Assembly: GCF_026013905.1 (NCBI RefSeq)
Contig: NZ_CP110257.1
Location: forward strand, 1,488,001 to 1,552,000
Direction: 5' to 3'
Origin: Schlegelella aquatica
Lineage (GTDB): Bacteria > Pseudomonadota > Gammaproteobacteria > Burkholderiales > Burkholderiaceae_C
DNA: 64,000 nucleotides
Shown here: one piece after another, positions 19,438-26,790 of the stretch
How positions within the stretch are numbered: the stretch's first letter is position 1
Layout: each line of letters begins with the position of its first letter
The notes under the pieces: model-generated
Databases searched by the model: none
What the model was told of the DNA's origin: nothing
The model's input: the letters and a program-made list of their open reading frames with translations, nothing else
Position numbers and translations under genes: made by a program

Positions 19438-20804
19438 TGTCGTCCCCGGTCGCCGCGCCCGCTACGGTCGCGGTGGCCTACAGCGGCGGCCGCGACTCGA
19501 CCGCCTTGCTGCATGCCACCGTGAGGGTGGCCCGCGAGCAGGGCTACCAGGTGGTGGCGCTTCATGTGCACCACGGGCTGCAGCCCGCAGCGGACGAGTG
19601 GCTTTCCCACTGTGAGGAGACCTGCCGGCGCTGGCGCCAGCGCGGCGGGCCGATCACGTTCGCGCATGAGCGTCTGCCGCTGAACCTCGGCCCAGGCCAG
19701 AGTGTGGAGGCCGAGGCCCGGCGCGCGCGCTACGAGGCGCTGGCTCGCATGGCGAAGGCGCACGGGGCGAGTGTGGTGATGCTGGCCCACCATCGAGGCG
19801 ATCAGGCCGAGACCTTCCTCCTGCAGGCTTTGCGCGGAGCAGGGGTGGCTGGATTGGCGGCCATGCCGCGTGAGGTCGATCGCGAGGGGGTGCGGTGGTT
19901 GAGGCCGTGGCTGGATCGGCCCCGCTCGCAGATCGAGGCGTACGTGCGGCTGCACGGCTTGAGCTACATCGACGACACGAGCAACGCCGACCCTCGCTAT
20001 GCCCGCAACCGGCTGCGCCTGCACGCCTGGCCGGCGCTGGCCGCCTCGTTTCCTCAGGCGGAGCAGGGCCTGGCCCGCGCCGCCGCCTGGTGCGCCGAGG
20101 CCGCCGAATGCGCGCAGGCGCTGGCGGCCTTGGATCTGCAAGCCGTTTCGGGGGCGGAAGGTCTGTCGCGCTCGGCATTGGTCGCGCTCGGGCCGGCGCG
20201 CGCGCGCAACGCCTTGCGCGCTTGGTACCGGCAGGCCACAGGTGTGCCGCTTCCTGCGCAGGCGTTGGATCGTCTCTGGCACGAGTCGGGCGAGGGAGTG
20301 TCCGCGCGCGTCTGGACGCTCCCCGCCGCCGTGGTCCGGCTCTATCGCGACAGGTGGTCGCTGGAGCCCCTTCACGAGGGTGCTTCTGCCGCGGCGAGTG
20401 GGAGCGACCGTGCGCTGGAACCGGCAGCGGGGCTGCCGATGCAGGTCCCCTTGGCGGCGCAGGGCAGTGTGGACTTACCGCAGTGGGTGGCGCGGCTGAC
20501 GGTCAGCACGCCGCGCGACGAGGGGGACAAGGCCCTCAGCGTGCCGCGCGAGCTGCTCGAGACCGTGGAGCTTCGGCCCCGGCAAGGCGGCGAGACGTTC
20601 CAGCTCGGCCCGGGCCGCCCCCCCCGCAGCTTGAAGAAGCAGTACCAGGCGGCGGGCGTGCCCGCCTGGGCGCGGCGGGCTCCGTTGGTCTATGCCGGCG
20701 ATCTGCTGGTGTTCGTCCCCGGTCTCGGCGTGGACGCCCGGGCCGCGGCGTTGCCCGGTCCCCACCGGCTGTGCATCGCTTGGGAGCCCTTCGGGCAAGA
20801 CTAG
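19437..20804 (+). CDS. tilS: tRNA(Ile)-lysidine synthetase
   Basis: A 455-residue enzyme that converts C34 of tRNA-Ile(CAU) to lysidine so that it reads AUA. The N-type ATP-pyrophosphatase loop is AYSGGRDSTALLH (about residues 13-25), followed by LHVHHGLQP, AHHRGDQAETFLLQ and YIDDTSNADPRYARNRLR. The C-terminal substrate-binding domain carries ARRAPLVYAGDLLVFVPGLG. accA-tilS pairing is common in betaproteobacteria, and the start codon shares a base with the accA stop. Confidence 0.95.
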   Translation: MSSPVAAPATVAVAYSGGRDSTALLHATVRVAREQGYQVVALHVHHGLQPAADEWLSHCEETCRRWRQRGGPITFAHERLPLNLGPGQSVEAEARRARYEALARMAKAHGASVVMLAHHRGDQAETFLLQALRGAGVAGLAAMPREVDREGVRWLRPWLDRPRSQIEAYVRLHGLSYIDDTSNADPRYARNRLRLHAWPALAASFPQAEQGLARAAAWCAEAAECAQALAALDLQAVSGAEGLSRSALVALGPARARNALRAWYRQATGVPLPAQALDRLWHESGEGVSARVWTLPAAVVRLYRDRWSLEPLHEGASAAASGSDRALEPAAGLPMQVPLAAQGSVDLPQWVARLTVSTPRDEGDKALSVPRELLETVELRPRQGGETFQLGPGRPPRSLKKQYQAAGVPAWARRAPLVYAGDLLVFVPGLGVDARAAALPGPHRLCIAWEPFGQD

Positions 20805-20918
20805 CGTGCCCGAGCGCCAGCCTCGCGTCAGCTGGATTGCTGCACTGCAAGGCTACAATTGCCGGTTCGCGACCGCGGCGCGAACCCCTTCGTCCACCCA
20901 TCCGCGCACCCAACTCCC

Positions 20919-22187
20919 ATGGCATTGATCGTTCACAAATACGGCGGCACGTCGATGGGCTCGACCGAGCGCATCCGCAACGTTGCCAAGCGGGTCGCCA
21001 AGTGGCACCGTGCCGGCCACCAGATGGTCGTGGTGCCCTCGGCCATGAGCGGCGAGACCAACCGGCTGCTGGCGTTGGCCAAAGAGCTGGCACCCGCCAC
21101 GCACACCACCGAGTACGCCCGCGAGCTGGACATGATCGCCGCCACCGGCGAGCAGGTGTCCGTGGGCCTGCTGTCGATCGCCTTGCAGGCCGAGGGCCTG
21201 CAGGCGGTGAGCTATGCCGGCTGGCAGGTGCCGATCAAGACCGACTCCGCCTACACCAAGGCGCGCATCGAGAGCATCGACGACGCGCGGGTGCGCGCAG
21301 ACCTGGCCGCGGGCAAGATCGTCATCATCACAGGCTTCCAGGGCGTGGATGCGCAGGGCAACATCACCACGCTGGGACGCGGCGGCTCCGACACTTCCGC
21401 GGTGGCCGTCGCCGCGGCGATGAAGGCCGACGAATGCCTCATCTACACCGACGTGGACGGGGTCTACACGACCGACCCGCGCATCGTGCCCGAGGCGCGC
21501 CGCTTGCACACGATCAGCTTCGAAGAGATGCTGGAGATGGCGAGCCTGGGCTCGAAGGTGCTGCAGATCCGCTCGGTCGAGTTCGCGGGCAAGTACCGCG
21601 TGCCGTTGCGCGTGCTGTCCAGCTTCACGCCCTGGGACATCCCGATCGAGGAAGAGGCCAAGTCGGGCACCCTGATCACCTTTGAGGAAGACGAGAAAAT
21701 GGAAAAAGCCGTTGTGTCGGGCATCGCCTTCAACCGCGACGAAGCCAAGATCACCGTCATGGGCGTGCCGGACAAGCCCGGCATTGCGTACCAGATCCTC
21801 GGCGCCGTGGCGGATGCGAACATCGACGTGGACGTGATCCTGCAGAACGTCTCGCACGAGGGCAAGACCGACTTCTCGTTCACCGTCCACCGCAACGACT
21901 ACGCCAAGACCATCGACCTGCTCAACAGCAAGGTGGTCCCGGCGCTCGGCGCCGAGAAGGTCGTGGGCGATCCCAAGATCTGCAAGGTCTCGATCGTCGG
22001 CATCGGCATGCGATCGCACGTGGGCGTGGCCGCCACGATGTTCCGTGCGTTGAGCGAAGAGGGCATCAACATCCAGATGATCACCACCAGCGAGATCAAG
22101 ACGAGCGTGGTGATCGACGAGAAGTACATGGAGCTGGCGGTGCGCGCGCTGCACAAGGCCTTCGACCTCGACCAGGACGCCGCCTGA
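20919..22187 (+). CDS. lysC: Aspartate kinase
   Basis: A 422-residue enzyme for the first step of Lys, Thr and Met synthesis. The kinase domain has the nucleotide site VHKYGGTSMGSTERI at the N-terminus, and VVPSAMSGETN and TLGRGGSDTSAVAVAAAM further on. The C-terminal third has two ACT domains (from about residue 265) for feedback control by lysine/threonine. A TACAAT hexamer at 20854-20859 is the best -10 candidate, 60 bases before the ATG. tRNA-Ser follows, as often in Burkholderiales. Confidence 0.96.
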   Translation: MALIVHKYGGTSMGSTERIRNVAKRVAKWHRAGHQMVVVPSAMSGETNRLLALAKELAPATHTTEYARELDMIAATGEQVSVGLLSIALQAEGLQAVSYAGWQVPIKTDSAYTKARIESIDDARVRADLAAGKIVIITGFQGVDAQGNITTLGRGGSDTSAVAVAAAMKADECLIYTDVDGVYTTDPRIVPEARRLHTISFEEMLEMASLGSKVLQIRSVEFAGKYRVPLRVLSSFTPWDIPIEEEAKSGTLITFEEDEKMEKAVVSGIAFNRDEAKITVMGVPDKPGIAYQILGAVADANIDVDVILQNVSHEGKTDFSFTVHRNDYAKTIDLLNSKVVPALGAEKVVGDPKICKVSIVGIGMRSHVGVAATMFRALSEEGINIQMITTSEIKTSVVIDEKYMELAVRALHKAFDLDQDAA

Positions 22188-22264
22188 AGGTGACGCGCCG
22201 CGTCCAAGGGTGTGGATCTCGCATCTTCGGCCTGCTTGTACACGCCAAGCGTTCACGAACCGGT

Positions 22265-22293
22265 TTCGCAGTTGCGAGTTTCGCGGTTAGAAT
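22265..22293 (+). promoter_or_regulatory. Predicted promoter for tRNA-Ser(GCT)
   Basis: TTCGCA (22265-22270) and TAGAAT (22288-22293) are spaced by 17 bases. The tRNA begins 25 bases after the -10. A TAGAAT hexamer also precedes tRNA-Arg at 42296. Confidence 0.45.
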
Positions 22294-22318
22294 GTGCGAC
22301 TCACGCCGATTTCCGGCT

Positions 22319-22411
22319 GGAGACGTGACCGAGAGGCCGAAGGTGCTCCCCTGCTAAGGGAGTATGGGGTCAAAAGCTCCATCGAGGGTTCGAATCCCTC
22401 CGTCTCCGCCA
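22319..22411 (+). tRNA. tRNA-Ser (anticodon GCT)
   Basis: A 93-base type II tRNA. The acceptor GGAGACG (22319-22325) pairs CGTCTCC (22401-22407), the anticodon loop CTGCTAA carries GCT, and a long variable arm and encoded CCA (22409-22411) are present. A terminator follows at 22459-22486. Confidence 0.97.
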
Positions 22412-22458
22412 ACCCTGGACGCGGCAATGACCGTGACAGACGGCCAGACCCTCTACAA

Positions 22459-22486
22459 AAGAGCCCCGACGAACGGGGCTTTTTTG
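22459..22486 (+). terminator. Rho-independent terminator after tRNA-Ser(GCT)
   Basis: AGCCCCG (22463-22469) and CGGGGCT (22474-22480) form a 7-bp stem with a 4-base loop, flanked by AAAAG and a run of six T. Confidence 0.85.
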
Positions 22487-22672
22487 TGCGCGTTTGACCG
22501 CTGCGCTGTTTGACACCCGGCAGCAAGAGGGGCAGACCGGCACGCGCGCTTTCCGGTACGCCCGGGCCTGTGGCCTCGAGCGCAACCCAGGGGCGGACCT
22601 CCCGGCTGGTCGATGCTACCGGCGCAGAAGGAAGCCTCGCTACGCCCTAGATTTGAAGGTTCAATAGGTTGT

Positions 22673-22690
22673 TTCGGGTGTTCACCCGAA
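22673..22690. repeat. Perfect inverted repeat in the pre-VOC gap
   Basis: TTCGGGTG (22673-22680) and CACCCGAA (22683-22690) flank a 2-base spacer. It lies in a noticeably AT-richer stretch of the 454-base gap 22412-22865, which otherwise holds only the tRNA-Ser terminator and the dispersed repeat at 22738. It may be an operator or a cruciform. Confidence 0.4.
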
Positions 22691-22737
22691 CGTAGGCGTC
22701 CGGGATGTCATCTTGACTGGTTCGTGCCGGCGCTCGT

Positions 22738-22783
22738 CCTTATATCTTTGCCCCCGGGGGGGCGCCCCACCCCCCACGGGGGT
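22738..22783 (+). repeat. Dispersed GC-palindromic repeat, copy 1
   Basis: A 46-base element beginning CCTTATATCTTTGCCCCC and ending CCCCACGGGGGT. It contains the self-complementary blocks GCCCCCGGGGGG and CCCCCACGGGGG. A second, inverted copy is at 33931-33979; the first 22 bases differ at one position and the last 13 are identical. Both copies are intergenic, as REP-like elements are. Confidence 0.65.
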
Positions 22784-22865
22784 GTCGGGAGCGTTTGCCG
22801 TTCGTCAATGAGGTGGTCGTGTCCCGACGTACCGTGAACGCATTCCCCGGAATCAAGGAGCACGT

Positions 22866-23255
22866 ATGTCGAACGAGACGCCCTTCATATGGCATGAGTT
22901 GGTCACTCCCGATCAGCCGACGAGCGGAAGCTTCTTTCGCGAGTTGTTCGGTTGGACCTCCAGGGAAGTAGACGCAGGGCCCTTCGGCGTCTACACGCTG
23001 TTCCAGAGCGATGGTCGGGATGTCGCAGGGATGATGAACCCGACGCCTGACACCTCGGGTTCCGGCTCCTATTGGCACTCCTACATTGCCGTGGACGATG
23101 TCGACGAATGTGCTCGACGTGCCCAGGCATTGGGTGGGAGGACGCTGGTAGCTCCGCATGACGTACCAGCGTTTGGTCGTGTGTGCGCCGTCGCCGATCC
23201 GACCGGTGCGGTTGCGCACCTGGTGCAGCCCCGGCCTGCTGAGGCGCGAGACTGA
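22866..23255 (+). CDS. VOC-superfamily (glyoxalase/bleomycin-resistance-fold) protein
   Basis: A 129-residue protein with two beta-alpha-beta-beta-beta modules. FIWHELVTPDQPTSGSFFRE and WHSYIAVDDVDECARRAQAL open the two modules, and the end is ADPTGAVAHLVQP. Homologues are often annotated as glyoxalase-like or as small-molecule binding proteins; the substrate is unknown. ATG 22866 follows AAGGAG. Codon use is less GC-biased than in neighbours, and it lies beside transposase fragments, so horizontal acquisition is likely. Confidence 0.85.
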   Translation: MSNETPFIWHELVTPDQPTSGSFFRELFGWTSREVDAGPFGVYTLFQSDGRDVAGMMNPTPDTSGSGSYWHSYIAVDDVDECARRAQALGGRTLVAPHDVPAFGRVCAVADPTGAVAHLVQPRPAEARD

Positions 23256-23282
23256 AGCCGTCTGGCGCCACCCCGCGCCACG

Positions 23283-23492
23283 GCCTCCCAGCTACAGACC
23301 GACGAAGGCCAAGCCGCGTACCAACGTCGCAAGTGGATCGCCGAGCCACCGAACGGCTGGATCAAGAAAGTGCCGGGATTGCGGCAGTTCAGCCTGCGCG
23401 GGCTGCACCGCGTGCGAGTCCAGCGGAAGCTCCTGTGCTTGGCGCTGAATCTGCGGCCCATGCCCGTGACCGCCGTGATGGCCGGGACTTGA
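23283..23492 (+). pseudogene. Transposase C-terminal fragment (DDE type, IS1182/IS5-like)
   Basis: About 69 residues read QTDEGQAAYQRRKWIAEPP and then GWIKKVPGLRQFSLRGLHRV, followed by RKLLCLALNLRPM to a stop at 23490-23492. This matches the transposase end 'TPEGRALYARRK..VEPVFG.IK...GFRQF.LRGL.KV..E..L..L..NL', including the last catalytic Glu. The N-terminal two thirds and a start codon are missing, and the frame follows directly from the VOC stop. It is a dead remnant. Confidence 0.75.
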
Positions 23493-23636
23493 GCGGCCCT
23501 GTCAGCACGACGGTGCCGGCCCAGGGCGGTGGGGCGCGCAGGCGCCGGACATCAAGGAGGAGGCGGCGGCCACCGGCCTGCGCCGGGGGACAGTCCGGCG
23601 ACTGCGGGCCCCGCCGCCCTGGGCTCGCTCGACCTT

Positions 23637-23741
23637 TCATCGAGCCTCGAACACCGCTTCGGCCTTGTAGCCCGTGTCGGCCAGCGCCTGCTCGGGCGGC
23701 ACGCCCAGGTGGTCCTTGACCGCCTGCAGCAGCTGGACAAC
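23637..23741 (-). pseudogene. Transposase middle fragment on the opposite strand
   Basis: On the minus strand 34 residues read VVQLLQAVKDHLGVPPEQAL and then ADTGYKAEAVFEAR, ending at TGA (23637-23639). This is the region around the second catalytic Asp (the 'LADAGY.SEA' block) of the same transposase type as the plus-strand fragment at 23283. It joins out of frame to upstream sequence. The remainder of 23493-23792 holds nothing recognisable. Confidence 0.6.
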
Positions 23742-23792
23742 TGGGCTGCTCGATGGCGCTGAGGGTCAACTCGGCGGCCGAAGCTTTGCTGT

Positions 23793-24302
23793 TCATTGGT
23801 GCTTGTGATCGCCGTGCGCGCCAGGCGCCGGTGCACCGTTTTCGGCTTGGGGCATTTCCACTTTGACCTCCACGGTCACCTCGCCTGCTTTCTCGAAGCG
23901 AAGCGTCATCGGCACGCTCTCGCCCAGCTTGAGAGGCGCTTTGAGGCCCATGAACATGATGTGCAGGCCACCGGGCTGCAGCTTCACGTTCTGGCCCGCC
24001 GGGATGTCGATGGCGCCCACCTCGCGCATCCGCATCACGTTGCCTTCCAGCGTCATCGTGTGCAGCTCGACGGACGCTGCGACCGGTGAAGCGGCGGAAA
24101 GCAGTTTGTCGGGGCTGGTGCCGCGATTCGTGAGGCTGAGGAAAGCGCCGCCGGCGCGCTGGCCGGGCACCGTCGGCCGTGCCCAAGGGTGGCCCACCTC
24201 GATGTCTCCGGCGCGGTAGCTGTGCGCCATCGAATGGGTCGCGAGCAGTGCGACCAGGACAACGGCGAGGGTGCGGAAGGGGCGGATGAACGAAGAATTC
24301 AT
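23793..24302 (-). CDS. Periplasmic copper chaperone PCu(A)C
   Basis: A 169-residue secreted protein of the DUF461/PCu(A)C family that hands Cu(I) to the CuA or CuB site of cytochrome c oxidase. Residues 1-26 are a signal peptide (ALLATHSMA). The copper motif H-x-M...M...H-x-M is visible as ELHTMTLEGNVMRMREVG and GGLHIMFMGLKAPL. The C-terminus ends in a His-rich tail (HGDHKHQ) that could add a metal site. The start at 24302 gives MNSSFIRPFRTL. A DUF2946 gene lies upstream on the same strand; no SCO gene is seen. Confidence 0.92.
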   Translation of the reverse strand: MNSSFIRPFRTLAVVLVALLATHSMAHSYRAGDIEVGHPWARPTVPGQRAGGAFLSLTNRGTSPDKLLSAASPVAASVELHTMTLEGNVMRMREVGAIDIPAGQNVKLQPGGLHIMFMGLKAPLKLGESVPMTLRFEKAGEVTVEVKVEMPQAENGAPAPGAHGDHKHQ

Positions 24303-24459
24303 GTCGTGGTGTGGAATTGGAAGACAAGGAACGCGGGGCACGACGCGCGAAGCGCGACGAGGGCTTCGCGCGACGGCCGGCTCGCAGCAGGCGATGAGGT
24401 GCACTGCACCGAAGGCGACGGCACGCCTCGCACGCGCGGGCGTAGCGACGCCGGTGGCA

Positions 24460-24858
24460 TCAGGCCGCGGGCGGCCCTTGCTGGCGGCCGGCCATCCAGG
24501 CCCGCACCCGATCGAGAGTTTGCGTGGGGCAAGAGTGCAGCCGGTACTCGCCGGGCCCAGCCTGGGGTGCGGCCCGCGTGAGCGGTGCCGACGGAGGGGC
24601 GAGCACCAGCACCGAGAGCGGGCAGGGGTCACTCCAGGAGCCGGAGTCCGGCGCAGGGTCTTGCGAGTCGTCGTTGCCGGCGGCGGGAGCGATCAGGCGG
24701 ACGCCATAGACGGTGCAGACCTCGACCAGCGGCTGTCCTTGCGCACGAGCCGCCGCTGCCGCGAGGACCGGCATGGCCGCCTGCCACACGAGCAGGCACG
24801 CCAGCCAAGTGGCCCAGCGGGCCAGGGTGGAACGCGCACGACGGATCACGCTTGCCAT
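24460..24858 (-). CDS. DUF2946 family protein
   Basis: A 132-residue small envelope protein. An N-terminal hydrophobic segment (TWLACLLVWQAAMPVLAAAA) is a signal or anchor. The VEVCTVYGVRLIAP block and a second cysteine pair (DPCPL, LHSCPT) match the DUF2946 pattern, in which 'ICT..G' follows the signal. Such genes are commonly found next to copper genes and TonB receptors, and here it precedes the PCu(A)C chaperone by 157 bases. A copper-related role is inference. Confidence 0.75.
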   Translation of the reverse strand: MASVIRRARSTLARWATWLACLLVWQAAMPVLAAAAARAQGQPLVEVCTVYGVRLIAPAAGNDDSQDPAPDSGSWSDPCPLSVLVLAPPSAPLTRAAPQAGPGEYRLHSCPTQTLDRVRAWMAGRQQGPPAA

Positions 24859-25331
24859 TGTGCCGAAAAGAACGCGCCGTCAAGAACTGCCGGAACCGCT
24901 GCAGCCTCACTCGGGGTACCGCCCGGAGTAGGCCTCCCGTTCGAGATGACGCGATCCGGATGAAGCGGTCCGGCAGGCCCTCGCGCCCTCTGTTCGTCGG
25001 GCATCGAAGATGCTCGGACCTGGTGCCCGCAGAGAGTCGCTGCGCCAGCGGATCGGCGCGCCGAGCCTCAGTGAGGGTTGCTGGTCCCGAAGCGCCTTGG
25101 CGCGGCGACTTGCGCTGCCGGCGGACGAACCGTTGCTGCTTGCGGGGTCGATCATGGGCCCTCATGCCCGTGCGCCGTCGCTGCCGTCTGCGGTCGGCGC
25201 GTTCCGGCTGGGCCGCGCGAGGGGCGGTATTGACCCAACCCGAGGAAGAGCACGGGTGGGGCCGCTAGACTGCCAGGGGTGGGTGCACAGCCGAGCGACA
25301 TTCCCGTTATTGAAGACCGAAGCCGCCAACC
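24859..25331. other. Gap of 473 bases without a supported gene
   Basis: Several open frames cross this stretch, but none has a recognisable domain, ribosome site or protein-like composition. I see no hairpin with a T-run and no repeat. It should hold the divergent promoters of the DUF2946 gene and the metallo-hydrolase. Confidence 0.5.
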
Positions 25332-26213
25332 ATGACGATACACATCGAGCCCTTCTTCGATTCGCGCACCTCGACGTGGAGTTACGTGGTGCACACCAAT
25401 GATGCGCCGCAGGCGGTCGTGATCGACCCCGTGCTCGATTTCGATTCCAAATCGGGGCGGGTGTGGACGGAGTCGGTGGAGCGGCTGAGCGGCTATCTGC
25501 AGTCGAAGGGGCTGCGGCTGGAATGGGTGCTCGAAACCCATGCGCACGCGGATCACCTTTCTGCGGCGCATTGGCTGCGCGAACGGTTTGGTGCACGGGT
25601 CGGCATCGGCGCGGAGATTTGCCGGGTGCAGAAGGTATTCGCGGGCATCTTCAACCTGGGGCCCGGCTTTGCCACTGACGGGCGCCCATTCGACGCCTTG
25701 TTCCACGACGGCCAGGTGCTGGAAGCAGGACCGCTGCGCATCGAAGTGCTGCATGTGCCCGGTCATACTCCTGCCGATGTGGCCTACCGGGTGGAGGACG
25801 CGGTATTCGTCGGCGATACGCTGTTCATGCCGGACGTCGGCACGGCGCGCGCGGATTTTCCCGGGGGTGACGCCCACATGCTGTACCGCTCCATCAGGCG
25901 CCTGTTGAGCTTGCCCGGAGAAACCCGCTTGTTTCTGTGCCACGACTACCCGCCGGGCGAGCGCGCGCCTTGCGGCGTCACGACCGTGGCGGCCCAACGT
26001 GCGCACAACATCCATGTGCGCGACGGTATCGGCGAGGACGAGTTCGTGGCGATGCGCTCGGCCCGGGATGCCACCCTGGAGATGCCGGCGTTGCTGCTGC
26101 CTTCGATCCAAGTGAACATTCGCGCGGGGGAGTTGCCCGAGCGGGAGCCGAACGGCCGCCGCTACCTCAAGTTGCCACTGAATGCCTTCGGCGCACCGGG
26201 GTGGGACGGCTGA
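25332..26213 (+). CDS. MBL-fold hydrolase, persulfide dioxygenase-like
   Basis: A 293-residue metallo-beta-lactamase-fold enzyme. The metal motif is VLETHAHADHLSAA (HxHxDH, about residues 70-83), with later ligands in VLHVPGHTPADVAYR and AVFVGDTLF and a C-terminal His in FLCHDYPP. The overall pattern, with IDPVLDFD near the start, is that of the ETHE1/Blh group, which oxidises glutathione persulfide in sulfide detoxification. No rhodanese or sulfide:quinone reductase gene is adjacent, so the substrate is inferred. A bidirectional terminator follows. Confidence 0.88.
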   Translation: MTIHIEPFFDSRTSTWSYVVHTNDAPQAVVIDPVLDFDSKSGRVWTESVERLSGYLQSKGLRLEWVLETHAHADHLSAAHWLRERFGARVGIGAEICRVQKVFAGIFNLGPGFATDGRPFDALFHDGQVLEAGPLRIEVLHVPGHTPADVAYRVEDAVFVGDTLFMPDVGTARADFPGGDAHMLYRSIRRLLSLPGETRLFLCHDYPPGERAPCGVTTVAAQRAHNIHVRDGIGEDEFVAMRSARDATLEMPALLLPSIQVNIRAGELPEREPNGRRYLKLPLNAFGAPGWDG

Positions 26214-26230
26214 GAGCGCTGCGGGATGCG

Positions 26231-26253
26231 AAAACCCCGCGACGGCGGGGTTT
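26231..26253. terminator. Bidirectional terminator between convergent genes
   Basis: AAACCCCGC (26232-26240) and GCGGGGTTT (26245-26253) pair with a 4-base loop. A and T ends on both sides allow it to serve the hydrolase gene (plus) and the H-NS gene (minus). Confidence 0.7.
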
Positions 26254-26283
26254 GAGGGGGGCAAGGCAGAGACAGGCGCGGAC

Positions 26284-26589
26284 TCAGACGGCGAGATCCT
26301 CGAGCTTCTTGCCCGAGGCGAGGGCCTGTTCGACCCACTTGGGTTGACGGCCGCGGCCCGTCCAGGTTTCACCGGTGGCGGGGTTGCGGTACTTGGGGGG
26401 CACCTTGCTTCCTTTGGTGGACGCGGGCTTGGCCGGGGCCTTGCCGCCGAGGTCGGCAAGCGTGATGCCGTATTGCGCCATCAGAGACTTGATCTTCGCG
26501 ATCGCGTCGGCCAATTCCTGTTTGCGGGCCGCTTCGATTTGCTTTTCGAGTTCGGCCTTCTGGGCGAGGAGTTCCTGGTAGGTGGGCAT
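26284..26589 (-). CDS. H-NS family nucleoid protein
   Basis: A 101-residue histone-like regulator that binds AT-rich DNA and silences foreign genes. The N-terminal half is a coiled-coil dimerisation region (AQKAELEKQIEAARKQELAD). The C-terminal DNA-binding motif is KYRNPATGETWTGRGRQPKW (about residues 66-85), with the RGRQP hook. The start MPTYQELLAQKAE at 26589 is typical of the short beta-proteobacterial type. An in-frame upstream extension to 26649 is not supported. It may act on the low-GC island at 22.4-23.8 kb. Confidence 0.94.
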   Translation of the reverse strand: MPTYQELLAQKAELEKQIEAARKQELADAIAKIKSLMAQYGITLADLGGKAPAKPASTKGSKVPPKYRNPATGETWTGRGRQPKWVEQALASGKKLEDLAV

Positions 26590-26724
26590 ATGCGCTCGAA
26601 TAGGGGTTGGGATTCGGGGATAAACGCGCGCCGATAATATCCCAGCCATTCGCGCGACGGCAACCCGCGCGCGACCCTTGTGGCGAAACGCGGGTAAGTC
26701 CGAACAGACCTTCAGCCGCAGCCC

Positions 26725-26756
26725 TGAAAAATGAACGCCGGCCCGCGGCCGGCGTT
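26725..26756 (-). terminator. Terminator of the ferric-iron binding protein gene
   Basis: AACGCCGGCC (26734-26743) and GGCCGGCGTT (26747-26756) form a 10-bp stem with a 3-base loop. Read on the minus strand, the stem is followed by CATTTTT. Confidence 0.7.
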
Positions 26757-26790
26757 GCGATTCACAAATCGTCGGATGATTTGCGGCTGA

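Noticed and set aside
24629..25402. Several open frames in the gap before the metallo-hydrolase
   Set aside because: No domain, ribosome site or consistent protein character; left as a gap.
26590..26649. 20-residue upstream extension of the H-NS protein
   Set aside because: MPTYQELL is the conserved start; the extension runs through the promoter-like GATAAT region.
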